From the NCBI GenBank assembly GCA_018333525.1, contig JAGXTF010000015.1, positions 51,143-115,142 on the forward strand: a DNA stretch of 64,000 nt, written 5' to 3'. The stretch is from Bacteroidota bacterium (lineage in GTDB: Bacteria; Bacteroidota; Bacteroidia; NS11-12g; UBA955). The notes below the pieces were generated by a model. That model saw only the letters and a list, made by a program, of their open reading frames with translations, made no database searches and was not told where the DNA came from. The translations under genes were made by a program, and so were the position numbers. Positions 33,963-41,194 of this stretch are shown in pieces; position 1 is the first letter of the stretch; the number at the start of each line of letters is the position of its first letter.

Positions 33963-36900
33963 ATGTCGCAGTACGACTTTATTGAAATTGAAAAAAAATG
34001 GCGCCAATTTTGGCTGGATAAGGGTATTTACAAAGTTGAAAATGACAGTCCCAAACCCAAATATTATGTCCTGGATATGTTTCCATATCCCAGTGGTGCC
34101 GGACTTCATGTAGGACACCCACTGGGCTATATCGCCAGTGATATTGTTGCCAGATACAAAAGATTGAACGGATTCAATGTGCTCCATCCTATGGGATATG
34201 ATGCCTTTGGATTGCCTGCAGAACAATATGCCATACAAACCGGCCAGCATCCATCCATCACCACTGAAAACAACATTCAAACCTTTCGCAGGCAACTGGA
34301 TCAAATGGGGTTTAGCTTTGATTGGAGCCGCGAAGTGCGCACCAGCGACCCAAATTATTACCGATGGACACAGTGGATATTCGGTTTGTTCTTTACCCAT
34401 TGGTATAACAAAAAAACAAACCGGGCAGAATCCATTGAAACCCTGATAGCCCATTTCGAAACTGCCGGCAATGTCAATTTGGATGCTGCGAGTTCGGATA
34501 TATTGATTTTTAGTGCAGAAGATTGGCAAAATGCCGATGCACAAAAAAGAGATCATATTTTAAATGACTACCGCCTGGCTTTCATGGACGAAACTACGGT
34601 AAACTGGTGCGAAGCGCTGGGAACGGTGCTTGCGAATGAAGAAGTAGTTAATGGGGTAAGCGAACGCGGTGGCTATCCTGTGGTGCGCAAAAAAATGAAA
34701 CAATGGGCTTTGCGCATTACTGCTTATGCCGACAGACTTTTAGAAGGTTTAAACACCATTGACTGGACGGATTCCATAAAAGAAATTCAGCGCAACTGGA
34801 TAGGTAAAAGTGAAGGAGCGGAAATTGATTTTACTGTTGCGGAAAGTGAATTAAAAATACCAATTTTTACAACAAGACCCGATACCATTTTTGGTGCTAC
34901 ATTTATGGTACTTGCCCCGGAATACGAAGGCCTGGAAATACTTTGCAGCGATGACCGAAAAAATGCGGTAATGGAATATGCGAATAAAGCCAAAAACAGA
35001 AGTGAAATTGAACGCATGGCGGACACCAAAAAAACAGGAGTTTTTACCGGTGCATTTGCAACCAATCCATTTACCAAAAAACCAATCCCGGTTTGGGTTA
35101 GCGATTATGTATTAGCAGGATACGGTACCGGTGCAATTATGGCTGTTCCGGCGCATGATGAGCGCGATTTTGAATTTGCAAAAGCATTTGATTTAGAAAT
35201 TATTCCGGTAATTAAACCAATAAATGAAGAAATTATAGAACCATTATCTGAAGCGTTTTCGGCAAAAGATGGCATTTGTTTTAACAGCGGGTTTTTAAAT
35301 GGATTGTCTGTTAAAGATGCAGTAAAAAGGGCCATTGAGGAAGTTGAAAAATCCGGTATTGGCAAGAAGAAAATCAATTACAAACTGCGCGAAGCGGGTT
35401 TTGGAAGACAGCGATATTGGGGCGAACCATTTCCTATTATTTTTGAAAATGGAATTCCAAAACTGGTGAAAGAATTGCCGGTTATTTTACCTGAGGTAGA
35501 GAGTTATAAACCTTCGGGAACCGGCGAAAGCCCATTGGCAGCAGTTACAAATTGGGTTCATACTCCGGAAGGAAAAAGAGAGACTGATACCATGCCCGGT
35601 TGGGCCGGTAGCAGCTGGTATTTTTTGCGATATATGGATCCGGAAAATTCCAATGCGATTGCAGATAAAACTGCCTTGAATTACTGGAATCAGGTAGACC
35701 TTTATGTTGGTGGAAGTGAACATGCAACCGGCCATTTATTGTACAGCCGTTTCTGGACCAAATTTTTATTTGATCTCGGAATTATTTCCTGGGATGAACC
35801 ATTCAAAAAATTGGTGAATCAGGGGATGATTCAGGGGATTGGAGAACTTTTGCCTCGTTATACTCTTGAAGATAATTCAATGAATATGGCAGGTTCATCT
35901 AGAATTGAATATGAAAATTCCGGAGAAGATCGAATACTTCGAAATTTATATATAGAAGATCAATCCTTAAATCAGTTCATTCCTCAAAATATTATGCTTC
36001 CCAGAAATAGAAATGTTGAAGAAGACAAAGTATTTTGGCATGTGTATGTAAGTGAAGATATTGCGAATTCCTTAAACTTAACTGGATTCGCAAAATATAG
36101 AATTGAATCAAATTTTGTCGAAAATGACTTTCTAGATATACCTCAGGCTATATTAACTTCAAAGAAGCTAATTAATTCAGAATTTGGTTTTAATATCTTC
36201 GTTTGTTCCGATGGTGTTTGGATAAACAATAAATTCTACGGTAAAATTGAAAATGCAGTAGGTAATTTCAAGACAATTTCTGAGGTAGAAAAAATGTCAA
36301 AAAGCAAAGACAATGTAATTACACCAGATGATGTCATAAGCAAGTATGGAGCCGACTCCCTTCGTCTTTACGAAATGTTCCTCGGTCCGCTTACAGACAG
36401 CAAGCCCTGGAACACCCATGGTATTGAAGGCGTGAGTCGCTTTTTGGGAAAATTCTGGCGCCTGTTTTTTGATGGTGAAAACTTTGCTGTAAACGAAGAA
36501 AAAGCAACTGCAGAAGAATTAAAAATCCTGCATAAAACCATCAAAAAAGTAAGCTGGGATATTGACAATATGAGCTTCAACACTTCTGTTTCTGCCTTTA
36601 TGGTGGCCACAAATGAGTTGGGTCAACTCAAATGCAAAAAGCGCGAAATACTCGAACCATTATTAATTCTTTTAGCACCTTTTGCACCACATATTACCGA
36701 AGAATTATGGGACCTTTTACATCAGGCAAATATACAAGCCTCCCATCTCCCACAGGGAGAGGGGTTGGGGTCCATACACCTCCAAAGCTGGCCTGCTTTA
36801 GATGAAAAATATCTGGTAGAAAATTCATTTTCTTATCCCATTTCCATCAATGGTAAAACACGCACCCAACTGGAGTTCCCGCTAGATATGGAAACCGCGG

Positions 36901-37010
36901 AAATCGAGAAACAGGTTTTGTCCGACGAAACCGTATTAAAATGGATCGACGGCAAACCCCTCAAAAAAATCATTATCGTAAAAGGCAGAATTGTGAACGT
37001 TGTGGTTTAG
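33963..37010 (+). CDS. leuS: Leucine-tRNA ligase, enlarged by insertions
   Basis: LeuRS charges tRNA-Leu in the cytoplasm. The class I motifs are present: HVGHP in the PYPSGAGLHVGHPLGY block and KMSKS at residues 777-781. The editing domain has the family pattern (PIFTTRPDTIFGATF, GTGAIMAVPAHDERD). The protein is 1015 residues long, more than the roughly 920-960 usual for Bacteroidota. Much of the excess lies between LVNQGMIQG (about 628) and KMSKS. There a polar, low-complexity stretch (about residues 632-680, ENSGEDRILRNLYIED and neighbours) has no counterpart I know. A second small insertion near residue 925 (SHLPQGEGLG) is encoded by a G/C-rich palindrome at 36740-36765. The enzyme should still be active because the core motifs are intact. 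Confidence 0.95.
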   Translation: MSQYDFIEIEKKWRQFWLDKGIYKVENDSPKPKYYVLDMFPYPSGAGLHVGHPLGYIASDIVARYKRLNGFNVLHPMGYDAFGLPAEQYAIQTGQHPSITTENNIQTFRRQLDQMGFSFDWSREVRTSDPNYYRWTQWIFGLFFTHWYNKKTNRAESIETLIAHFETAGNVNLDAASSDILIFSAEDWQNADAQKRDHILNDYRLAFMDETTVNWCEALGTVLANEEVVNGVSERGGYPVVRKKMKQWALRITAYADRLLEGLNTIDWTDSIKEIQRNWIGKSEGAEIDFTVAESELKIPIFTTRPDTIFGATFMVLAPEYEGLEILCSDDRKNAVMEYANKAKNRSEIERMADTKKTGVFTGAFATNPFTKKPIPVWVSDYVLAGYGTGAIMAVPAHDERDFEFAKAFDLEIIPVIKPINEEIIEPLSEAFSAKDGICFNSGFLNGLSVKDAVKRAIEEVEKSGIGKKKINYKLREAGFGRQRYWGEPFPIIFENGIPKLVKELPVILPEVESYKPSGTGESPLAAVTNWVHTPEGKRETDTMPGWAGSSWYFLRYMDPENSNAIADKTALNYWNQVDLYVGGSEHATGHLLYSRFWTKFLFDLGIISWDEPFKKLVNQGMIQGIGELLPRYTLEDNSMNMAGSSRIEYENSGEDRILRNLYIEDQSLNQFIPQNIMLPRNRNVEEDKVFWHVYVSEDIANSLNLTGFAKYRIESNFVENDFLDIPQAILTSKKLINSEFGFNIFVCSDGVWINNKFYGKIENAVGNFKTISEVEKMSKSKDNVITPDDVISKYGADSLRLYEMFLGPLTDSKPWNTHGIEGVSRFLGKFWRLFFDGENFAVNEEKATAEELKILHKTIKKVSWDIDNMSFNTSVSAFMVATNELGQLKCKKREILEPLLILLAPFAPHITEELWDLLHQANIQASHLPQGEGLGSIHLQSWPALDEKYLVENSFSYPISINGKTRTQLEFPLDMETAEIEKQVLSDETVLKWIDGKPLKKIIIVKGRIVNVVV
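36740..36772 (+). repeat. Palindromic repeat inserted in frame in leuS
   Basis: TCTCCC (36746-36751) pairs with GGGAGA (36755-36760) over a 3-nt loop, and flanking C and G runs extend the stem. A GGGGTTGGGG tail follows. It encodes about eleven residues (ending SHLPQGEGLG) between the conserved HITEELWDLL and the SIHLQSWPALDE region. That join is usually short in LeuRS. The CTCCC..GGGAGAGGGGTTGGGGT pattern resembles small mobile palindromic units seen in many bacterial genomes. Confidence 0.6.
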
Positions 37011-37020
37011 ATTTTTTAAA

Positions 37021-37824
37021 ATGAAAAACACTTGCATTCTTCTGTTTTCCTGTTTATTTGTTGGAAATATATTCTCGCAATTCAGCAGTGATTCATTGAA
37101 TAAGATAGCCAAAGACTGCACTAGAGAAAGAGTTTTGTCCGTTGAAGGGCATAAAATACACCTAAGAAAGGGAGAAGTCTATTCAGTTGGAAAATTTTTG
37201 GAATGGGCAGGCGAAATAGCTGATGGTTTTCTATTTTTTAAGGTCGGTGATGATACTTTAGGATTTGATCTGGATAAGGATTCATTTTATATTCAGCAGT
37301 TGAGAGAATCTCAACGTGCATTATTGAAGCATAAAGACACATCACTAAAATATCAATCGATTGGACCCGTAATTAATCAAAAATACAAATTGATCTGGAC
37401 CTACATTTTGGACTTTGATACAACAGGATATGGTCGTTGTAGTGGGACTGGTCCTTTCTTAAATGCCATTGCGGGAATTAGTGATTCAATAAAAAATGAA
37501 GGAAGAAATATCTTTACTTTTTCGGATACCGGATTAATTCAACTTGATTGCGGATGTCTTGCAAATCTGGCAATGTATGGCATATTCAGGGATAAAAAAA
37601 CCGGAGAAGAATTAAAAATAAATACCGATAAAACTATTTATTACCGAAGTAAAAAGCGCCCCGAATGGAAGAAATTAATTAGCACTTTTGAACCTGGATA
37701 TCTAAATTTAAGTTTTGCCGTAAACGATAAATTCTCCTACAATTTATACTTTACAAAATCCGAGTGGCTATTGACTCCAGACAACCCTGGAGATAAACCT
37801 CAGCACTTCTTGCGAATAGAATAA
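37021..37824 (+). CDS. Secreted protein of unknown function
   Basis: I do not recognise this 267-residue protein. ATG 37021 opens a signal peptide (MKNTCILLFSCLFVGNIFSQF); the frame from 37000 overlaps leuS and is less likely. The sequence has a Cys-containing patch (GYGRCSGTG, then LIQLDCGCLANLAMYG), so one or two disulfides or a metal site are possible. It starts 10 bp after leuS and may ride on its transcript. It is the first of three small secreted proteins in a patch bounded by palindromic repeats. Confidence 0.55.
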   Translation: MKNTCILLFSCLFVGNIFSQFSSDSLNKIAKDCTRERVLSVEGHKIHLRKGEVYSVGKFLEWAGEIADGFLFFKVGDDTLGFDLDKDSFYIQQLRESQRALLKHKDTSLKYQSIGPVINQKYKLIWTYILDFDTTGYGRCSGTGPFLNAIAGISDSIKNEGRNIFTFSDTGLIQLDCGCLANLAMYGIFRDKKTGEELKINTDKTIYYRSKKRPEWKKLISTFEPGYLNLSFAVNDKFSYNLYFTKSEWLLTPDNPGDKPQHFLRIE

Positions 37825-37844
37825 TTCAAGTAAAAACCCTTAGC

Positions 37845-37892
37845 TCGGTTGGTGCTCATGTCACATAAGCGAAGCATGTGACCACCAACCGA
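37845..37892. repeat. 48-bp palindromic repeat, copy A
   Basis: Outer arms TCGGTTGGTG (37845-37854) and CACCAACCGA (37883-37892) are perfect complements. Inner arms GTCACAT (37860-37866) and ATGTGAC (37876-37882) enclose the loop AAGCGAAGC. All 48 bp are identical to copy B at 39361-39408, and TTAGC before it and T after it also match. Confidence 0.85.
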
Positions 37893-37978
37893 TAAATTCT
37901 TTTATAAAATTCCCTTCTATTCCTTGGACTCATATTCACTTCGTAACTCTTTCACTCGGTAACAATGCTACTTATTTT

Positions 37979-38027
37979 AGCCCGGTTTACATTTTGTCGC
38001 ACAGCGAAGCTTGCGACCACCGACCAT
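37979..38027. repeat. Diverged palindromic repeat, copy C
   Basis: This copy keeps the order of elements (TTAGC, CCGGTT, stem, AGCGAAGC loop, CACCGACC), but the inner stem has become GTCGCA (37996-38001) with TGCGAC (38012-38017). Both sides of one base pair changed together, which points to selection on the hairpin or common descent with pairing kept. Confidence 0.6.
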
Positions 38028-38092
38028 AAATGGCCAATTGCAGAATCCGATTAAATAAGGGTGTTTTCGCTTATTATTGTATATCATACCGG

Positions 38093-38650
38093 ATGAAGGT
38101 CCTGAAATACTGTATATATTTTTCATTCGTGATTTCATTAAATGCCTGCAGTTATTGCGAAGAGAATCCCAAGCCGGATATGCCAAGCATACATTTCACC
38201 CATGATAGAAATTGGATACAAGTTGCGGATCCAAACGTGTCCTCTATCTTTCTAAATAACATAAGCTATAAGAAATATATTTCCGACTCAGTTTTATCTG
38301 ATTGTAATTACCCAAAATTCTTCTCAAAAAATGACCTGGATAGTTTTTTATACTCGCATTTGAAGGATTCCTGGCCAGTAAGCAAGAGCCGTGATTCCAT
38401 TGATTTCAACAAATATTTTGCAGTAGTTTTTAAGTTGAAAGATTTCACTTGCGACGAATTTCGCATGTCCAGTTGGTTAAATACCAGAGAAAAAATAATG
38501 GAATACTATATTGATATGCTAGTGAATACCTGTAGGTACAATTACCATAGCAATCAAGTCCATCCGCCTGCTATGGTGTTTGTAAGATATTATGAAAAAT
38601 CATATTCAGACCTTTGTTTTAAAATGAAATATAAAACTTATGGTTATTAA
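38093..38650 (+). CDS. Small lipoprotein of unknown function
   Basis: ATG 38093 opens a lipoprotein signal (MKVLKYCIYFSFVISLNAC, Cys at 19); the frame from 38030 adds an unlikely 21-residue leader that reads through repeat copy C. The 185-residue product has a Cys-rich start (ACSYCEENPKPD) and no known motif. The next gene begins 11 bp before its stop, in another frame. Both lie between palindromic repeat copies A and B and look like accessory cargo. Confidence 0.55.
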   Translation: MKVLKYCIYFSFVISLNACSYCEENPKPDMPSIHFTHDRNWIQVADPNVSSIFLNNISYKKYISDSVLSDCNYPKFFSKNDLDSFLYSHLKDSWPVSKSRDSIDFNKYFAVVFKLKDFTCDEFRMSSWLNTREKIMEYYIDMLVNTCRYNYHSNQVHPPAMVFVRYYEKSYSDLCFKMKYKTYGY

Positions 38651-39239
38651 ATACTTTTCAATTATCCTTATTTCAATTCATTCTGTTCTTGCATTTTCTC
38701 AAATTGATTTTATAGTTTCCGGAAATACAGGTATTTATTTGAAAAAAAACAATTATGACCTACGTAACCCTATCTCGGCCGTGACCAATACAGGGTTGGA
38801 AGTCCGGATATTTGGAAATCACAACAGATATAATTTGTTTGGACTTTGTACACGCAATCAAACTACGGTAAAGTATGAATTACCTTCCTTTAGTTACTTT
38901 AGAAAAGAAGAAACTTATCTGTATAATCTTGGGTGTCGATTGAACCTAATAAAAAATGGAATACATCACCCCTTTATTGCACTTAGCGCAGGATTTATTG
39001 ATGTGAGAGTACATAATTACAGCGATAAATTAGAAATGGACCAAAATCTCCCTTCTAAATTTTTTCATATAACCGAACGAATGGCAGGGCTAACTATTGG
39101 TTATACGTTGGAATACAGGAAATGTGATTTTGAAACTTTTTATCAATACAATATATTTAAACCCAATCACTATTCCTTTTTGCTCAAAGAAATCGTTGGA
39201 ATTAAAATTGGATATAATTTTAATAACGCACCAAAATAA
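38640..39239 (+). CDS. Putative small outer-membrane beta-barrel protein
   Basis: The 199-residue protein has a signal peptide (MVIKYFSIILISIHSVLAFSQ). Alternating strands follow, with patterns such as NTGLEVRIFG, PFIALSAGFIDV and a closing IVGIKIGYNF. This is typical of an eight-stranded outer membrane barrel. Function is unknown. It overlaps the lipoprotein gene by 11 bp, so the two are coupled; a lipoprotein-barrel pair is plausible. Confidence 0.55.
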   Translation: MVIKYFSIILISIHSVLAFSQIDFIVSGNTGIYLKKNNYDLRNPISAVTNTGLEVRIFGNHNRYNLFGLCTRNQTTVKYELPSFSYFRKEETYLYNLGCRLNLIKNGIHHPFIALSAGFIDVRVHNYSDKLEMDQNLPSKFFHITERMAGLTIGYTLEYRKCDFETFYQYNIFKPNHYSFLLKEIVGIKIGYNFNNAPK

Positions 39240-39296
39240 ATATGCAAAGATGGAAGGAATTCTGAATCAGCCACCTTATACCTCGCCCCATATGCC

Positions 39297-39352
39297 TTAT
39301 AGCTTCCTTCCAACAAAATCCATAAATTCCCCATTGAGCTCATGAAAAAGGC
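39297..39352 (-). pseudogene. Duplicated 3' end of the 39476-39856 gene
   Basis: Read on the minus strand, this fragment encodes RLFHELNGEFMDFVGRKL followed by TAA. That matches the last 18 residues and the stop of the neighbouring intact gene (HLFHELKGEFMDFVGRKL) with two changes; about 45 of 50 bases agree. Upstream of the match the sequence runs directly into palindromic repeat copy B, and no start or remaining body of the gene is present. The join at the repeat suggests that recombination or insertion at this site copied the gene end. Confidence 0.75.
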
Positions 39353-39360
39353 GTTTTAGC

Positions 39361-39408
39361 TCGGTTGGTGCTCATGTCACATAAGCGAAGCATGTGACCA
39401 CCAACCGA
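39361..39408. repeat. 48-bp palindromic repeat, copy B
   Basis: It is identical to copy A over the full palindrome (arms TCGGTTGGTG at 39361-39370 and CACCAACCGA at 39399-39408). It sits between the duplicated gene end and the intact gene. Both copies are followed some 50-60 bp downstream by a related CACTCGGTAAC tract. Confidence 0.85.
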
Positions 39409-39475
39409 TGAAATTCTCAAATAACATTCACCGCTTATCCTCTGTCACTCTATCACTCGGTAACTGGGTAACTTT

Positions 39476-39856
39476 TTACAATTTCCTTCCTACAAAATCC
39501 ATAAACTCCCCTTTGAGCTCATGAAACAGGTGGGAAAAAGATTCCATACGGTCGCGCAATTCCGGATGATCTGCTACTTTTCTATGGTCAGACGCAGTGC
39601 TGTTGGATGCTACATTGGCGGCCAGTTCCTTTTCATATTCAGCAATGTCATGCTTCAAAATGTCAATTACTTCATTTTCGCGAATAAACTGATTTTGAAA
39701 ATGCTCCACCTGAGCTCTTGTCTCGGTGTCGCTATTTGCGGCGTTTACTTCTTCTAAACGCAGCTGAAAACTCTTCATTTCATCTTTGGCAAGTGTAAGT
39801 TCAGATAACCACTGGCGGTGGTCGGAATGCAATTCATTAATATATTTCTCAGACAT
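39476..39856 (-). CDS. Small helical (coiled-coil) protein of unknown function
   Basis: The 126-residue protein has no signal or membrane segment. It is highly charged and predicted helical throughout, with heptad-like spacing in KDEMKSFQLRLEEVNAAN and ENEVIDILKHDIAEYEKEL. I know no family for it. It lies 76 bp downstream of iscA on the same strand and could be the last gene of that operon. A copy of its last 18 codons lies at 39297-39352. Confidence 0.6.
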   Translation of the reverse strand: MSEKYINELHSDHRQWLSELTLAKDEMKSFQLRLEEVNAANSDTETRAQVEHFQNQFIRENEVIDILKHDIAEYEKELAANVASNSTASDHRKVADHPELRDRMESFSHLFHELKGEFMDFVGRKL

Positions 39857-39932
39857 ATCTCAAAAATAAGAAAGCCATAGGGAATCCCTATGGCAATTGT
39901 TATTATTTTTAATAAAATGCGCTATAGATTTA

Positions 39933-40280
39933 TTAAACCGCGAAACTTTCACCACATCCGCAGGTGCGGGTAGCATTCGGGTTGATGAAGTTAAAGCCTT
40001 TGCCATTCAGGCCATCGGTAAAATCGAGTTCCGTACCGCAGAGGTATAAGAAACTCTTCATGTCGCATACGATGCGCATTTGGTCATCTCCAAATTCCAT
40101 ATCCCCGGCTTTGGTTTCGTTATCAAAATCCAATTCATAGGTAAGGCCGGAACATCCGCCGCCTTTAACACCTACTCTCACAAAATAATCAGGCCTGCTA
40201 ATGCCCGCTTCGCGCATCAGTGTATCCACTTTCATTCGCGCTTTTTCAGTAATCGTTATGGAGCCTGCGTCAACTTCCAT
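39933..40280 (-). CDS. iscA: Iron-sulfur cluster assembly accessory protein (IscA/SufA type)
   Basis: The 115-residue protein has the three conserved cysteines of A-type carriers: one in GGCSGLTY and two in TCGCGESF near the C-terminus. A-type proteins accept Fe-S clusters from scaffold IscU or bind iron and pass it to target enzymes. The N-terminal start MEVDAGSITITEKARMKV is typical. It lies 2 bp downstream of iscU. The choice between iscA, erpA and sufA cannot be made by eye; context favours iscA. Confidence 0.88.
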   Translation of the reverse strand: MEVDAGSITITEKARMKVDTLMREAGISRPDYFVRVGVKGGGCSGLTYELDFDNETKAGDMEFGDDQMRIVCDMKSFLYLCGTELDFTDGLNGKGFNFINPNATRTCGCGESFAV

Positions 40281-40282
40281 TT

Positions 40283-40699
40283 TTAATAATGCTTTTTAGT
40301 ATCTTCAATAGGTTCAAGACCCTGTTTGATTCGGTAATCGTTGATGGCCGCTTTAATTGCATCTTCTGCCAATACGGAACAGTGAATTTTTACCGGTGGT
40401 AAGGCGAGTTCTTCCACAATGTCCATGTTGTCTATAGTCAAGGCATCATCTACCGTCTTGCCTTTAAGCCATTCTGTTGCCAGACTGGAAGAAGCTATTG
40501 CTGATCCACAGCCAAATGTTTTGAATTTGGCATCTTCTATTACTCCTGTTATCGGATCCACCTGTATTTGCAGGCGCATCACATCACCACATTCAGGAGC
40601 ACCAACCAAACCGGTGCCTACATTGGCCGCCGCTTTGTCCAGTGTTCCAACATTCCTGGGATTGTTGTAGTGATCTATTACTTTTTCGCTATAAGCCAT
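40283..40699 (-). CDS. iscU: Fe-S cluster assembly scaffold IscU
   Basis: The 138-residue protein starts MAYSEKVIDHYNNPRNVG, the IscU hallmark. The three cluster cysteines are in GAPECGDVMRL, FGCGSAIASSS and VKIHCSVLAEDAI. IscU is the scaffold on which IscS-derived sulfur and iron form [2Fe-2S] clusters. The chaperone-binding LPPVK motif is present (LALPPVKIHC). Its promoter contains a palindromic operator in the spacer (40759-40775). It is separated from iscS by a four-helix-bundle gene. Confidence 0.95.
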   Translation of the reverse strand: MAYSEKVIDHYNNPRNVGTLDKAAANVGTGLVGAPECGDVMRLQIQVDPITGVIEDAKFKTFGCGSAIASSSLATEWLKGKTVDDALTIDNMDIVEELALPPVKIHCSVLAEDAIKAAINDYRIKQGLEPIEDTKKHY

Positions 40700-40747
40700 G
40701 GTATTATGTTGGATGTTAGATGTTTGATGTTAGACGTTTTTACGATG

Positions 40748-40778
40748 CAAATTTACTATTTAGATACATTCTAAACAA
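40748..40778 (-). promoter_or_regulatory. iscU promoter with an operator in the spacer
   Basis: On the minus strand a TTG (40778-40776), a 20-bp spacer and TAAATTTG (40755-40748) match the -33/-7 consensus. The spacer is filled by the palindrome TTTAGATACATTCTAAA (40759-40775), so a bound repressor would block RNA polymerase. The predicted leader is about 40 nt. Confidence 0.65.
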
Positions 40779-40795
40779 CAGAATCCCGAAAAGGT

Positions 40796-41155
40796 TTAAG
40801 ACTTGAGGGAATTTATACTTGCCACAATAATTCGAAGCAATTCCTGGCCTTCATTTTCTATTGGTTTGATTTCCTCTTCCCGCTCCGGATATAGAAAGAG
40901 GAAAATCTCAAGGAAAAATAAACTCTCGTCTAATTCTTCTTCAACAATTTTAAATTTATTTACAAAATCGGCTTTCGACTTAGCCCTCCGAGTTGCACGG
41001 TAATTTGCCCCAACTGAAGTTCCGGCTTTTACCAATTGATAAATCAATGGTTTATTAATTACAGAATGGTCAATGGAACTACAAAATTTAAGAACGTCAC
41101 ATGCAAATGCCTTTGTTCGATTAAGCATTTGTTCAGTAAACTCTCTACTACTCAC
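40796..41155 (-). CDS. Four-helix bundle protein (S23/intervening-sequence type)
   Basis: The 119-residue helical protein has the family pattern LVKAGTSVGANYRATRRAKSKADFVNKFKIVEEELDES in parts (LVKAGTSVGANYRAT, then FVNKFKIVEEELDE). The family is named after the 23S rRNA intervening-sequence protein. Members occur as lone genes or in phage diversity-generating elements (Avd). Function is unsettled, though RNA or nucleic acid binding is suspected. Its place between iscS and iscU is unusual and suggests a later insertion. Confidence 0.85.
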   Translation of the reverse strand: MSSREFTEQMLNRTKAFACDVLKFCSSIDHSVINKPLIYQLVKAGTSVGANYRATRRAKSKADFVNKFKIVEEELDESLFFLEIFLFLYPEREEEIKPIENEGQELLRIIVASINSLKS

Positions 41156-41194
41156 CTTTCAACAAACTCTTTTACATCCCACTTCCCACATACT

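Noticed and set aside
33930..34556. 208-aa frame on the minus strand opposite leuS
   Set aside because: It mirrors the conserved LeuRS N-terminus, has no family resemblance of its own and covers the leuS promoter; it is an antisense shadow.
37840..37860. tRNA-like D-arm (TTAGCTCGGTTGGTGCTC) in repeat copies A and B
   Set aside because: No acceptor stem, anticodon arm or T arm follows, GCTC is repeated rather than paired, and the segment pairs in the palindrome instead. The likeness to tRNA is probably chance.
37825..39475. Possible CRISPR array from repeated units
   Set aside because: Only three irregularly spaced palindromic copies, no uniform spacers and no cas genes.
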